64,000 bases of DNA from Extibacter muris (lineage in GTDB: Bacteria > Bacillota > Clostridia > Lachnospirales > Lachnospiraceae): assembly GCF_004345005.1 (NCBI RefSeq), contig NZ_SMMX01000004.1:62001-126000 (forward strand), written 5' to 3'. A program made the translations under genes and the position numbers. Below the pieces are notes generated by a model, which was not told where the DNA came from, searched no databases, and saw only the letters and a list, made by a program, of their open reading frames with translations. Below are positions 1 to 8,221 of the stretch, piece by piece (the stretch's first letter is position 1; every line of letters starts with the position of its first letter).

Positions 1-116
1 TCTGGATCGACAAGAAGGCGTATGGATATGACGAAGATGAAATCGTACACGCTATGATAAAACATTTGGAGGGAGTACTATGTTTAGAAGATTATTCAGG
101 GGGAACCAGTTCCTGA
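1..116 (+). CDS. miaA: tRNA dimethylallyltransferase MiaA, C-terminal end (partial)
   Basis: The frame that opens at base 3 is already coding when the window starts and runs to a TGA at 114-116. It gives 37 residues beginning WIDKKAYGYDEDEIVHAM. A tryptophan, a short basic stretch and a YGYDED-like turn near the end are what I expect of the C-terminus of MiaA, which isopentenylates A37 of tRNAs. The next gene starts inside it at 80. Only the tail is visible, so the name is an inference from this motif. Confidence 0.5.
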   Translation, partial: WIDKKAYGYDEDEIVHAMIKHLEGVLCLEDYSGGTSS

Positions 117-391
117 AGAAGATGAACACGTTGATGGAGCTTTATTCACGCAGCCATAACGCGGCTGCTACATATAAGCAGCTGCTGGAGCTTGCGCCGC
201 TCATCCGCACAAAAGGGGAAGAAGCGCTGTACGATCTGAACCGGGCTGCACTTCTGTACGATATGAAGCACTATCGGGAATCCGCGGATATCGTGCTGGA
301 GATAAAACCGCTGAATCCTGAGTTTGATGCCAGGTGTGCGTCCCTTAAGACAAAGATAATGAACGCGTGGCAGGGAGGAGACGATTACTAA
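80..391 (+). CDS. small helical protein of unknown function
   Basis: This ORF encodes 103 residues. The ATG at 80 follows GGAGGG at 69-74 and lies within the last codons of the upstream gene, so the two are translationally coupled. The protein is mainly helical and resembles a single TPR-like hairpin, with YKQLLELAPL and a LYDLNRAALLYDM segment (residues about 32-62). There is no signal peptide or membrane segment. It ends one base before the following PLP-enzyme gene. I do not recognise a named family and propose no function. Confidence 0.7.
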   Translation: MFRRLFRGNQFLKKMNTLMELYSRSHNAAATYKQLLELAPLIRTKGEEALYDLNRAALLYDMKHYRESADIVLEIKPLNPEFDARCASLKTKIMNAWQGGDDY

Positions 392-392
392 G

Positions 393-1676
393 ATGCCGGA
401 CATGACGAAGTTATATGAAGATATGGGAATAAGAAGGGCGGTTCTTGCTTTCGGCCGTGAGGCAGAGGCCGGACTCAAGGAGCGTTTTGATGAGATTGAC
501 AGGACAGCGGAATACAACCAGCTTAAGGTGATTCATGCCATGCAGGAGAACCGTGTGTGCGAGGCTTGCTTCAACTATGCGAGCGGATACGGATACAGCG
601 ACCAGGGCAGGGATACGCTTGAGGGAGTATACGCATCCGTATTCCATACAGACAGCGCTCTCGTGCGGCCTCAGATCACGTGCGGAACCCACGCGCTTTC
701 GCTGGCGCTCGGCGCCAATCTGCGCCCGGGGGACGAGCTGCTGTCACCGGTAGGGAAGCCTTATGACACGCTGGAGGAAGTCATCGGCATCCGGCCGTCG
801 AACGGCTCTCTTGCTGAATATGGAATTACTTACAGGCAGGTGGATCTAAAAGAAGACGGAACATTTGATTATGACAGAATAGAAGAAGCATTGCAGGAAC
901 GGACGAAGATCGTGACGATACAACGCTCCAAGGGCTATCAGACACGTCCGAGCTTTTCCGTGGGGCAGATCGGGGAGCTGATCGCCTTTGTGAAGAAGAG
1001 GAAGCCCGGCGTCATCTGCATGGTGGACAACTGCTACGGCGAATTCGTGGAGACGGTAGAACCAAGCGACGTAGGCGCGGACATGGTCGTCGGATCGCTC
1101 ATTAAGAATCCAGGCGGCGGTCTGGCGCCGATAGGCGGCTACATCGCGGGCAGAAAAGATCTGATCGATGCCTGCGGCTACCGGCTTACGTCACCCGGAC
1201 TCGGCAAAGAGGTAGGGGCATCGCTCGGTGTGATGCAGTCCTTCTACCAGGGGCTTTTCCTTGCTCCGACGGTAGCTGCCAGTGCGCTGAAGGGAGCGAT
1301 ATTCGCAGCCGGGATATACGAAAAGCTCGGTTTCGGCGTCATACCAGACAGTAAAGAGAGCAGACATGATATCATCCAGGCGGTGCAGCTTGGAACCCCG
1401 GAGGGGGTGGTCGCATTCTGCAAAGGAATACAGGCAGCCGCTCCGGTAGATTCCTATGTGTCTCCGGAACCTTGGGCGATGCCTGGATATGACAGTGATG
1501 TAATCATGGCTGCAGGGGCGTTCGTGCAGGGCTCGTCCATTGAGCTCAGCGCAGACGGGCCTATCAAGCCTCCGTATGCCGTCTACTTCCAGGGAGGGCT
1601 GACCTGGCCCCACGCAAGGCTTGGGATTCTCATGTCCCTCGAATATATCGTAAGGGAAGGGATTGTCAAGATCTGA
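393..1676 (+). CDS. methionine gamma-lyase family PLP enzyme (YnbB / 'aluminium resistance' type)
   Basis: At 427 residues this has the full length of the family. It is a fold-type I pyridoxal-phosphate enzyme. The probable cofactor lysine is in VVGSLIKNPGGGLAPIGGY (residues about 230-248), and the upstream MVDNCYGEF segment holds the aspartate expected to bind the PLP ring nitrogen. Families of this type are annotated as cystathionine or methionine gamma-lyase-like and are often found downstream of miaA or hfq in Firmicutes. The physiological substrate is unknown. The ATG at 393 has GGGAGGA about 13 bases upstream; a second in-frame ATG at 402 is also possible. Confidence 0.85.
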   Translation: MPDMTKLYEDMGIRRAVLAFGREAEAGLKERFDEIDRTAEYNQLKVIHAMQENRVCEACFNYASGYGYSDQGRDTLEGVYASVFHTDSALVRPQITCGTHALSLALGANLRPGDELLSPVGKPYDTLEEVIGIRPSNGSLAEYGITYRQVDLKEDGTFDYDRIEEALQERTKIVTIQRSKGYQTRPSFSVGQIGELIAFVKKRKPGVICMVDNCYGEFVETVEPSDVGADMVVGSLIKNPGGGLAPIGGYIAGRKDLIDACGYRLTSPGLGKEVGASLGVMQSFYQGLFLAPTVAASALKGAIFAAGIYEKLGFGVIPDSKESRHDIIQAVQLGTPEGVVAFCKGIQAAAPVDSYVSPEPWAMPGYDSDVIMAAGAFVQGSSIELSADGPIKPPYAVYFQGGLTWPHARLGILMSLEYIVREGIVKI

Positions 1677-1699
1677 CAGCGGGAAAGGAGTCGTAAACG

Positions 1700-2929
1700 A
1701 TGGGAAAGATAGGAGTCATCGGCGGCGGCATCTCCGGAATGGCTGCCGCGATAGCGGCCGCACGGACGGACGGCAGGGCGGAAGTATTTATACTTGAACA
1801 TAATGATATTCTCGGTAAGAAAATACTTTCTACCGGTAACGGGCGCTGCAACCTCACGAACATGCAGATGGGGGCAGGCTGCTACAGAGGCGGCGGAGCG
1901 CAGCTGGCAGAGGACGTACTGCGGCAGTTCGGCCTCGGGCAGACGCTGGAATTCTTCCGCAGCCTCGGGCTTCTTATCCGGATGCGGGGAGACTATGCAT
2001 ATCCCCGTTCCGAGCAAGCCGCGGATGTCAGGGAAAGTCTGCAGATGGAACTGGAACGCCTCCGGGTAAGCTGCCATCTGAATGAGCATGTGAGGAATGT
2101 CCGCAGGGACGGACGGGGATATGCCATCGAGAGCGGAGATAGGCAATACCGCGCAGACAAGGTAATCCTGGCCTGTGGAAGCCGCGCTTCCCAGATAGCA
2201 GGAGCAGACGGAAGCGGCTATGCCCTGGCACAGGGATTGGGGCATACGCTGGAACCCGTCGTTCCGGCTCTTGTCCAGCTGAAAGTACGTGCCAATCCTT
2301 TTGCCAAAGCGTCGGGAGTAAGGACGGAGGCAAGAATTGCAGCCAGGATTGACGGCAGAGAGATAGCGGCCGACACCGGGGAACTGCAGATTACAGGTTA
2401 CGGCATTTCGGGCATCCCGGTATTCCAGATCAGCCGCTTCATATCAAGGGGGCTCTATGACAGACGCAACGTGCAGGTCGAGGCAGATTTTCTGCCGGAT
2501 ATGTCGGCGCAGGACACGGAGATTCTATTTGCCAGAAGGGCAGAACAGTTCAAGGAACGCAATGCGGGAGAATTTCTCACCGGCATCTTCAGCCGGAAAC
2601 TCGTTCCAAGACTGCTGGAGCTTGCAGGGATCAGGCTGAAGATGCCGGCAGGAGACCTTACCCACGCGCAGATCAAGTCGCTCGCCGCAGTGTGCAAGCA
2701 TACGCTGCTTGACATCGAGGCCACGAATGGATTTGATCAGGCGCAGATCTGTGCAGGCGGGGTGAAGGCATCCGAGATAAATCCGGACACGATGGAATCT
2801 TTATGTACGCCTGGCCTGTATCTGGCAGGTGAGATGGTGGACGTGGATGGAATCTGCGGAGGATACAATATCACCTGGGCGGTTGCCAGCGGTCATATTG
2901 CCGGCAGCCACGCCGCCGGTTCAGTCTGA
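1700..2929 (+). CDS. HI0933/YhiN-family FAD-dependent oxidoreductase (BaiN-like family)
   Basis: This 409-residue flavoprotein opens with the dinucleotide-binding motif GVIGGGISGMAAAIAA (residues 4-19). It has STGNGRCNLTN at about 46, a family hallmark, and ends with LYLAGEMVDVDGICGGYN, the second FAD-contact motif. A good ribosome site (GGAAAGGAG) precedes the ATG. The HI0933 family is widespread and mostly uncharacterised. The C. scindens protein described as BaiN, reported to reduce 3-dehydro-4,6-steroid double bonds, belongs to this same family, which is notable because a bai locus lies 22 kb away. Family membership alone does not establish that function, so no symbol is given. Confidence 0.85.
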   Translation: MGKIGVIGGGISGMAAAIAAARTDGRAEVFILEHNDILGKKILSTGNGRCNLTNMQMGAGCYRGGGAQLAEDVLRQFGLGQTLEFFRSLGLLIRMRGDYAYPRSEQAADVRESLQMELERLRVSCHLNEHVRNVRRDGRGYAIESGDRQYRADKVILACGSRASQIAGADGSGYALAQGLGHTLEPVVPALVQLKVRANPFAKASGVRTEARIAARIDGREIAADTGELQITGYGISGIPVFQISRFISRGLYDRRNVQVEADFLPDMSAQDTEILFARRAEQFKERNAGEFLTGIFSRKLVPRLLELAGIRLKMPAGDLTHAQIKSLAAVCKHTLLDIEATNGFDQAQICAGGVKASEINPDTMESLCTPGLYLAGEMVDVDGICGGYNITWAVASGHIAGSHAAGSV

Positions 2930-2939
2930 TAGCGAGAAA

Positions 2940-2991
2940 ACAGAAGGCCCGGTGCAGAAGCGTGCGATTGCTTCTGTTCTGGGTCTTCTGT
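2940..2991 (+). terminator. hairpin between the two FAD-protein genes
   Basis: An imperfect inverted repeat of about 23 bases per arm (ACAGAAGGCCCGG... with its partner ending CTTCTGT) and a 7-base loop lies 11 bases after the stop of the upstream gene. No T-run follows, so it may act as an RNA-processing or attenuation hairpin and not as a strong intrinsic terminator. Confidence 0.5.
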
Positions 2992-3057
2992 ATATGGTAT
3001 CTGCTGAAATGTTAATCTGGAGTCTGTGAAGTAATAATTTAAGAAAGGGATAATAAT

Positions 3058-4707
3058 ATGATACGTATTACACAGCTTAAGCTTTCCGCAGCCCACACAA
3101 AAGAGGAATTGAAAGATAAGATACTGAAACTGCTGCGTATCGACGGACAGGCGCTGCTTTCATATACGATCAGAAAACAGTCGCTGGATGCGAGAAAGAA
3201 ACCGGACCTCTATTACGTCTATACGGTCGATGTACATGTATCAGACGAGCGGTCCGTCAAAAAGCGCGTAAGAAATAATAATATATCGTTTCGCGGCCCG
3301 GATCCGGAATATGTGCTGAAGTCAGAAGGCGAGCGCCCGCTGGCGCACCGTCCTGTAATCATCGGCACCGGCCCTGCCGGTCTTTTCTGCGGCTACGAGC
3401 TTGCGCGTCTCGGCTATCGTCCGATTCTTCTTGAGAGAGGCGCTGACGTGGACGCGCGTCAGGAAGACGTGATGCGGTTCTGGAAGGACGGTAAGCTGGA
3501 CCCGCATTCCAACGTACAGTTCGGGGAGGGAGGTGCGGGGACGTTCTCGGACGGAAAGCTGAACACTCTTGTCAAAGACCCGGAGGGCCGGAACGCAAGA
3601 GTGCTCCGCGTTTTTGCAGAGCATGGCGCGCCAGAAGCGATTCTGTATGAGAACAAGCCGCATGTCGGAACGGATGTGCTGACCGGCATCGTAAAAAATA
3701 TGCGCCATTCTATCGAGACGATGGGAGGAGAGGTCCGTTTCCATTCCCTTGTACAAGATATCCGGACAGCCGGAGAGGGTCTGGAGAAACGGATAGCAGG
3801 TCTGGCCGTTGAAGATACGCAGACAGGAGAGCAGTACCGGCTTGAGACAGAGATTGCGGTATTCGCCATTGGGCACAGCGCACGCGACACGTTCGAGATG
3901 CTCTACAGACGCGGGCTATCCATGGAGGCTAAGTCATTTGCGGTAGGAGTGCGCATCGAACATCCCCAGTCCATGGTAGATATGGTTCAGTACGGGAACG
4001 ATCATCCGGACGTGCTGCCGCCGGCATCTTATAAACTCACGGCTAAAGCATCTGACGGCAGGGGGGTATATACGTTCTGCATGTGTCCGGGCGGCTATGT
4101 GGTAAACGCGTCTTCCGAAGAAGGCCGCCTTGCGGTAAACGGCATGAGCTACCAAGACCGTGGAGGACAGAATGCCAACAGTGCAGTGATCGTGACCGTG
4201 TCACCGGAGGATTACGGTGCGGGAGGACCACTTGCCGGCGTGGAATTCCAGCGGAAACTTGAAGAAGCCGCGTTCCGGGCAGGAGAAGGTAAAGTGCCGG
4301 TCCAGCTTTTTAAAGACTACCGGGAAGACAGGCCGTCGGCCGGAGAGGGAACCGTTGCCCCGCAGATAAAAGGCGCCTGCTGCTGGACGAATGTCCGAAG
4401 CATATTTCCGACATTTCTCGCGCGTGATATAGAAGAAGGAATCCTCGCTTTTGAACGGAAGCTTCCTGGCTATTCCAGGGACGACTCTGTGGTGTCCGCG
4501 GTAGAGAGCCGTACTTCATCACCGGTACGGCTTGTGCGCGGCGCAGACATGGAGAGCGGCCTCCGGGGCGTCTACCCATGCGGCGAAGGAGCAGGCTATG
4601 CAGGCGGCATCACGTCCGCGGCAATGGACGGTATGAAGGCGGCAGAGGCAATCGCCAAATTATACCGGCCATTCGACAAACATGACGAAGCCTTAAGAAA
4701 TTTTTAA
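3058..4707 (+). CDS. NAD(P)/FAD-dependent dehydrogenase, COG2509 type
   Basis: This 549-residue protein has a basic N-terminal domain of about 90 residues typical of the COG2509 family. The FAD-binding motif VIIGTGPAGLFCGYELAR follows (about 99-116), with a glutamate-ending strand ILLERGADVD. An FGEGGAGTFSDGKL segment (about 156-169) and a C-terminal YPCGEGAGYAGGIT motif complete the flavin site. Proteins of this family are uncharacterised dehydrogenases; the substrate is unknown. It stands alone between two hairpin or promoter-like spacers. Confidence 0.85.
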   Translation: MIRITQLKLSAAHTKEELKDKILKLLRIDGQALLSYTIRKQSLDARKKPDLYYVYTVDVHVSDERSVKKRVRNNNISFRGPDPEYVLKSEGERPLAHRPVIIGTGPAGLFCGYELARLGYRPILLERGADVDARQEDVMRFWKDGKLDPHSNVQFGEGGAGTFSDGKLNTLVKDPEGRNARVLRVFAEHGAPEAILYENKPHVGTDVLTGIVKNMRHSIETMGGEVRFHSLVQDIRTAGEGLEKRIAGLAVEDTQTGEQYRLETEIAVFAIGHSARDTFEMLYRRGLSMEAKSFAVGVRIEHPQSMVDMVQYGNDHPDVLPPASYKLTAKASDGRGVYTFCMCPGGYVVNASSEEGRLAVNGMSYQDRGGQNANSAVIVTVSPEDYGAGGPLAGVEFQRKLEEAAFRAGEGKVPVQLFKDYREDRPSAGEGTVAPQIKGACCWTNVRSIFPTFLARDIEEGILAFERKLPGYSRDDSVVSAVESRTSSPVRLVRGADMESGLRGVYPCGEGAGYAGGITSAAMDGMKAAEAIAKLYRPFDKHDEALRNF

Positions 4708-4787
4708 TGGGATAAGTATATACACTGATTCTTAAATATGATAAAATATACTGAGTTTTCTATTGAGATAAATGAGGAGGAGTACAT

Positions 4788-5048
4788 ATGAAGGGAACTG
4801 GAAGCAAGAATGCCTGGGCGCTTTTTCTGCTCATTCTTACAGGAATCGTGCTCGGTGGCTTTATCGGAATGCTGGCGGACAAAGTACCGGCTCTTTCCTG
4901 GCTCGGGTACGGCCAGTCTTTCGGACTGGATGACCCGGTTGTACTGAATCTGGGACTGCTGGTAATTACGTTCGGGCTGACGATAAAGATTACGATCGCA
5001 AGCATCATAGGCGTAATAATATCAATCATCATTTACCGCTTCTTGTAA
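4788..5048 (+). CDS. DUF4321-family small membrane protein
   Basis: This 86-residue protein has a short basic N-terminus (MKGTGSKN). It has two or three hydrophobic segments: WALFLLILTGIVLGGFIGML, then VVLNLGLLVITFGLTI and the C-terminal SIIGVIISIIIYRFL. Size and pattern fit DUF4321, a small membrane family encoded next to radC/mreB in Clostridia. A GAGGAGGAG ribosome site precedes the ATG. The upstream spacer (4708-4787) is AT-rich and probably contains the promoter of this cluster. Function is unknown; location suggests a link with envelope growth. Confidence 0.75.
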   Translation: MKGTGSKNAWALFLLILTGIVLGGFIGMLADKVPALSWLGYGQSFGLDDPVVLNLGLLVITFGLTIKITIASIIGVIISIIIYRFL

Positions 5049-5061
5049 GTTTCTCTACGAA

Positions 5062-5778
5062 GTGTCGTACGAATCTGCTGATAATATGAATCAGGCAAAT
5101 ACCATTCGAGAAATTCCAGAGATGGAACGCCCATACGAAAAGTGTGAGCAAAGGGGGGCTGGCAGTTTGAGCGATGTGGAACTGCTGGCTGTATTGTTAC
5201 GTACGGGCACAAGAGGTGAAAATGCATTGACGCTGGCACAAAAGATTCTGTATCACACCGGCGAACCGGGGATACTGAGCATCCATCAGTTCAGCATCGA
5301 GAGGCTGAAGCAGATCAAAGGGATAGGGAAGGTGAAGGCCATACAGATATCGTGCATCTCGGAGCTGGCCAAGAGGCTGGCGAAAGCCTGCGCGGGGGAG
5401 ACGCTGTGCTTCACCCGTCCGGAGTCCATAGCCGGTTATTATATGGAAGACTTAAGGCATGAGAAGCAGGAACAGATGAAGCTTCTGATGTTGAATTCAA
5501 AATCAAAGCTCATCGGTGAGACAGACATATCCAAAGGGACGGTAAACGCGTCCCTCATAACGCCGAGAGAGCTGTTCATAGAAGCGCTGCAGAAGAATGC
5601 GGTCGCAATTGTTGTTCTGCACAACCACCCGAGCGGTGACCCCTCGCCCAGCAGGGAAGACAGACTGCTGACACAGAGAATCCGGGAGGCAGGAGCCTTG
5701 ATAGGAATTGACCTGTTAGATCACGTCATCATTGGCAATAATTGTTATATGAGTTTCCGGGAGGAGGGCATACTATAA
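5062..5778 (+). CDS. radC: RadC/JAB-domain protein
   Basis: This gene encodes 238 residues from the GTG at 5062; an ATG at 5086 is an alternative, and neither has a strong ribosome site. The N-terminal half has helix-hairpin-helix character (IKGIGKVKAIQI). The C-terminal half is the JAMM/MPN metalloprotease-like fold with the metal motif VVLHNHPSGDPSPSREDR. The family is named for a presumed role in DNA repair that has not been upheld. Its position directly before mreB is conserved in Firmicutes. Confidence 0.92.
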   Translation: MSYESADNMNQANTIREIPEMERPYEKCEQRGAGSLSDVELLAVLLRTGTRGENALTLAQKILYHTGEPGILSIHQFSIERLKQIKGIGKVKAIQISCISELAKRLAKACAGETLCFTRPESIAGYYMEDLRHEKQEQMKLLMLNSKSKLIGETDISKGTVNASLITPRELFIEALQKNAVAIVVLHNHPSGDPSPSREDRLLTQRIREAGALIGIDLLDHVIIGNNCYMSFREEGIL

Positions 5779-5794
5779 GAAAGGGCAGTGTCAA

Positions 5795-6817
5795 ATGGCT
5801 AGGAATATATACGGATTAGACCTCGGGTCTTATGAAATCAAGGTCTACGATAAAAAGAAAGATGAGATATGGAAAGAGAAAAACGTGATAGCGATTGCAA
5901 ACAAAAAGGAAATTTTTGCAGTCGGAGATGATGCGTATGAGATGTATGAGAAGGCGCCGGATAATATCGAGGTCATCTTTCCGATGCAGGAAGGCGTCAT
6001 ATCCCATTTCAACAATATGCAGTTCCTGCTCCAGAACCTGCTGAAGAAAGAGCGTCAGTTTGCCAGGGGCTCTGAATATGTCATCGCGGTACCTACCGAC
6101 GTGACGGAAGTGGAGAAGAAGGCTTTCTTCGACCTTGTCATACATTCCACCGCCAAAGCGAGGGAGGTCAATATCGTAGAACGGTCCATAGCCGATGCCG
6201 TAGGGCTCAATCTGGATGTGAAGAATACGAAAGGCCTGTTTATCGCGAATTTCGGCGGGGAGACGACAGAACTGTCTGTTCTGGCCGGCGGCGGTATGGT
6301 GCTGAACCGGCTTGTGAAGGTCGGCGGAGTCACCTTCGACCAGTCTGTCGCCAATCTCGTACGACATAGCCATGACTTTCTAATCGGTCGGCTGACGGCG
6401 GAGATGCTGAGGAAAAAGTTCGGCGTCTTTACAGAAGACACTTCGTCGACTATGAGGATCGCGGGAAGGGATATGATCATGGGCGTGCCGATACAGAAAG
6501 ATATCTCTGTCAGCCTCGTGCGTGCTGCTTTGAAGGAACCGCTGCAGGAATGCATACGGGCGGTCTATTCACAGCTGGATCGTACGCCCCCCGAAGTGAG
6601 GAGGGCGATATATAAGAACGGCATCTTCCTGACCGGAGGGATCGCCAATACGCCCGGCCTTGAGAATTACATCGAAAAAGCTGTGGGGATACCGGTCAGG
6701 ACCGCAGTAGAACCAGACATCTGCGCGGTTACAGGATTAAAGAAGATTATTATGTCAAAAGATTTGAGAAAACTTGCATATTCAATGTTAGATGAAAATT
6801 ATAGGTGGATGAGATAA
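5795..6817 (+). CDS. mreB: rod shape-determining protein, MreB/Mbl family
   Basis: This 340-residue bacterial actin forms membrane-bound filaments that guide lateral wall synthesis. Visible nucleotide-binding elements are phosphate 1 (IYGLDLGSYEIKVY, residues 5-18), phosphate 2 (IANFGGETTELSV, about 149-161) and the adenosine motif (FLTGGIANTPGLE). Phosphate 1 reads GLDLGSYEIK where classic MreB has GIDLGTANT-like sequence, so it may be a divergent paralogue. mreC starts two bases after the stop, indicating one operon with mreC, mreD and PBP2. Confidence 0.9.
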   Translation: MARNIYGLDLGSYEIKVYDKKKDEIWKEKNVIAIANKKEIFAVGDDAYEMYEKAPDNIEVIFPMQEGVISHFNNMQFLLQNLLKKERQFARGSEYVIAVPTDVTEVEKKAFFDLVIHSTAKAREVNIVERSIADAVGLNLDVKNTKGLFIANFGGETTELSVLAGGGMVLNRLVKVGGVTFDQSVANLVRHSHDFLIGRLTAEMLRKKFGVFTEDTSSTMRIAGRDMIMGVPIQKDISVSLVRAALKEPLQECIRAVYSQLDRTPPEVRRAIYKNGIFLTGGIANTPGLENYIEKAVGIPVRTAVEPDICAVTGLKKIIMSKDLRKLAYSMLDENYRWMR

Positions 6818-6818
6818 T

Positions 6819-7700
6819 ATGAAAATCAAAAATCAATCTTCACTTTCAAGTAAATACTGGCTGCTCATCGCGGCTGTCGTCTGCGTAATACTTATGGGCG
6901 TCGGCAGTCTGCCCGGCGTGAAAGGGCCGCTGCGCGTCGTGGCGAACTATACCGTGATACCCATGCAGAAGGGGATCAGCTATGTAGGGATGTGGATGAG
7001 CGATTTTTCCAAGAATTTCGAGACTTTGAAGGACATGAAGAAAGAGAACAGCGAGCTCCAGTCAAAGGTGGATGAGCTGACGATCGACAATACGCGGCTC
7101 AGGCAGGACCAGTATGAGCTGGAACGCCTCAGAGAGCTGTACAAGCTCGATGAGAACTATTCGGATTATAATAAGATCGGTGCTCATGTCATCGCCAACA
7201 ACGGGACGAACTGGTTCAGTGATTTTACGATCGACAAAGGAAGCAAGGATGGAATCAAAAAGAACTGCAATGTGCTGGCCGGCAGCGGACTTGTCGGAAT
7301 CGTCACGGAAGTGGGCCCGAACTATGCGCAGGTGCGTTCCATCATCGACGATTCCAGCAATGTGAGCGGTATGGTGCTGTCTACCTCAGATACGTGCATC
7401 GTGCGGGGCGATCTGAAGCTCATGTCAGACGGACGTATCCGCTTTGAAAAGCTCGCGAACAACGACAATAAGATTGAAGTCGGAGAGCAGATCGTGACGT
7501 CCCATATCGGAGATCGTTTTCTACAGGGGCTGTTCATCGGATATATCAGCGAGATAAAAGTCGATTCCAACAACCTGACCCGCTCCGGATATATTACGCC
7601 GGCAGTCGATTTCAGCAAGCTGCAGGAAGTTCTCGTCATCACGACGACAAAACAAGATATGGTCAATAAGGATGACAAGACAGAAGACGGGGGTGAATGA
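6819..7700 (+). CDS. mreC: rod shape-determining protein MreC
   Basis: This 293-residue protein has a membrane anchor at residues about 13-32 (YWLLIAAVVCVILMGVGSL). A predicted coiled coil follows (about 65-108, LKDMKKENSELQSKVDELT), then the beta-rich MreC extracellular domain with NNGTNWFSDFTIDKGS. It scaffolds PBP2 and RodA in the elongasome. Its stop overlaps the mreD start by four bases (ATGA), a sign of translational coupling. Confidence 0.95.
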   Translation: MKIKNQSSLSSKYWLLIAAVVCVILMGVGSLPGVKGPLRVVANYTVIPMQKGISYVGMWMSDFSKNFETLKDMKKENSELQSKVDELTIDNTRLRQDQYELERLRELYKLDENYSDYNKIGAHVIANNGTNWFSDFTIDKGSKDGIKKNCNVLAGSGLVGIVTEVGPNYAQVRSIIDDSSNVSGMVLSTSDTCIVRGDLKLMSDGRIRFEKLANNDNKIEVGEQIVTSHIGDRFLQGLFIGYISEIKVDSNNLTRSGYITPAVDFSKLQEVLVITTTKQDMVNKDDKTEDGGE

Positions 7701-8221
7701 TTTTGAAGCGCAAGGTTATCACCTTTCTTATAATCCTCGTCTGCTTCCTGCTCGGAAGCACCGTATTCCACGTGCTTTCCTTTGCCGGAATCAAGCCGAA
7801 CCTGCTCATCATCGTCACGGCTTCTTTCGGCTTCATGCGTGGCAAGAAGACCGGCATGGCGGTAGGGATAGTATCCGGCCTGCTTATGGATATCTTCTGG
7901 GGCAGCACACTTGGCTTTTACACGCTGCTATTTGCCGTAATCGGATATGTTAACGGATGTTTCCGGCGCCTCTTCTACGATGAGGATATCAAACTCCCGA
8001 TTGCGCTCATAGCCGCGAGCGAACTGCTGTATGGGCTCGTCTTGTACATCTGCTTTTATATGCTGTACGGAGATTTTTCATTCGGCAGCTATCTTATAAA
8101 GCTGATCATGCCGGAGCTGGTGTACACCATCCTGGCAACCCTTGTACTGTATCAGGCCATATTACACATAAACCGAAGGTTAGAAGCGGAAGAACAAAGG
8201 AGTGCAAGTAAATTTGTATAG
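7697..8221 (+). CDS. mreD: rod shape-determining protein MreD
   Basis: This 174-residue polytopic membrane protein has about five hydrophobic segments, starting with FLIILVCFLLGSTVFHVLSF. It includes the GLLMDIFWGSTLGFYTLLF segment that is typical of MreD. The ATG overlaps the mreC stop. The gene end overlaps the region where PBP2 translation begins. Confidence 0.93.
   Translation: MILKRKVITFLIILVCFLLGSTVFHVLSFAGIKPNLLIIVTASFGFMRGKKTGMAVGIVSGLLMDIFWGSTLGFYTLLFAVIGYVNGCFRRLFYDEDIKLPIALIAASELLYGLVLYICFYMLYGDFSFGSYLIKLIMPELVYTILATLVLYQAILHINRRLEAEEQRSASKFV

Noticed and set aside
1700-2929. Assigning the symbol baiN
   Set aside because: The HI0933 family is large and mostly unrelated to bile acids; without an alignment the name would be a guess, so it is listed as a finding only.
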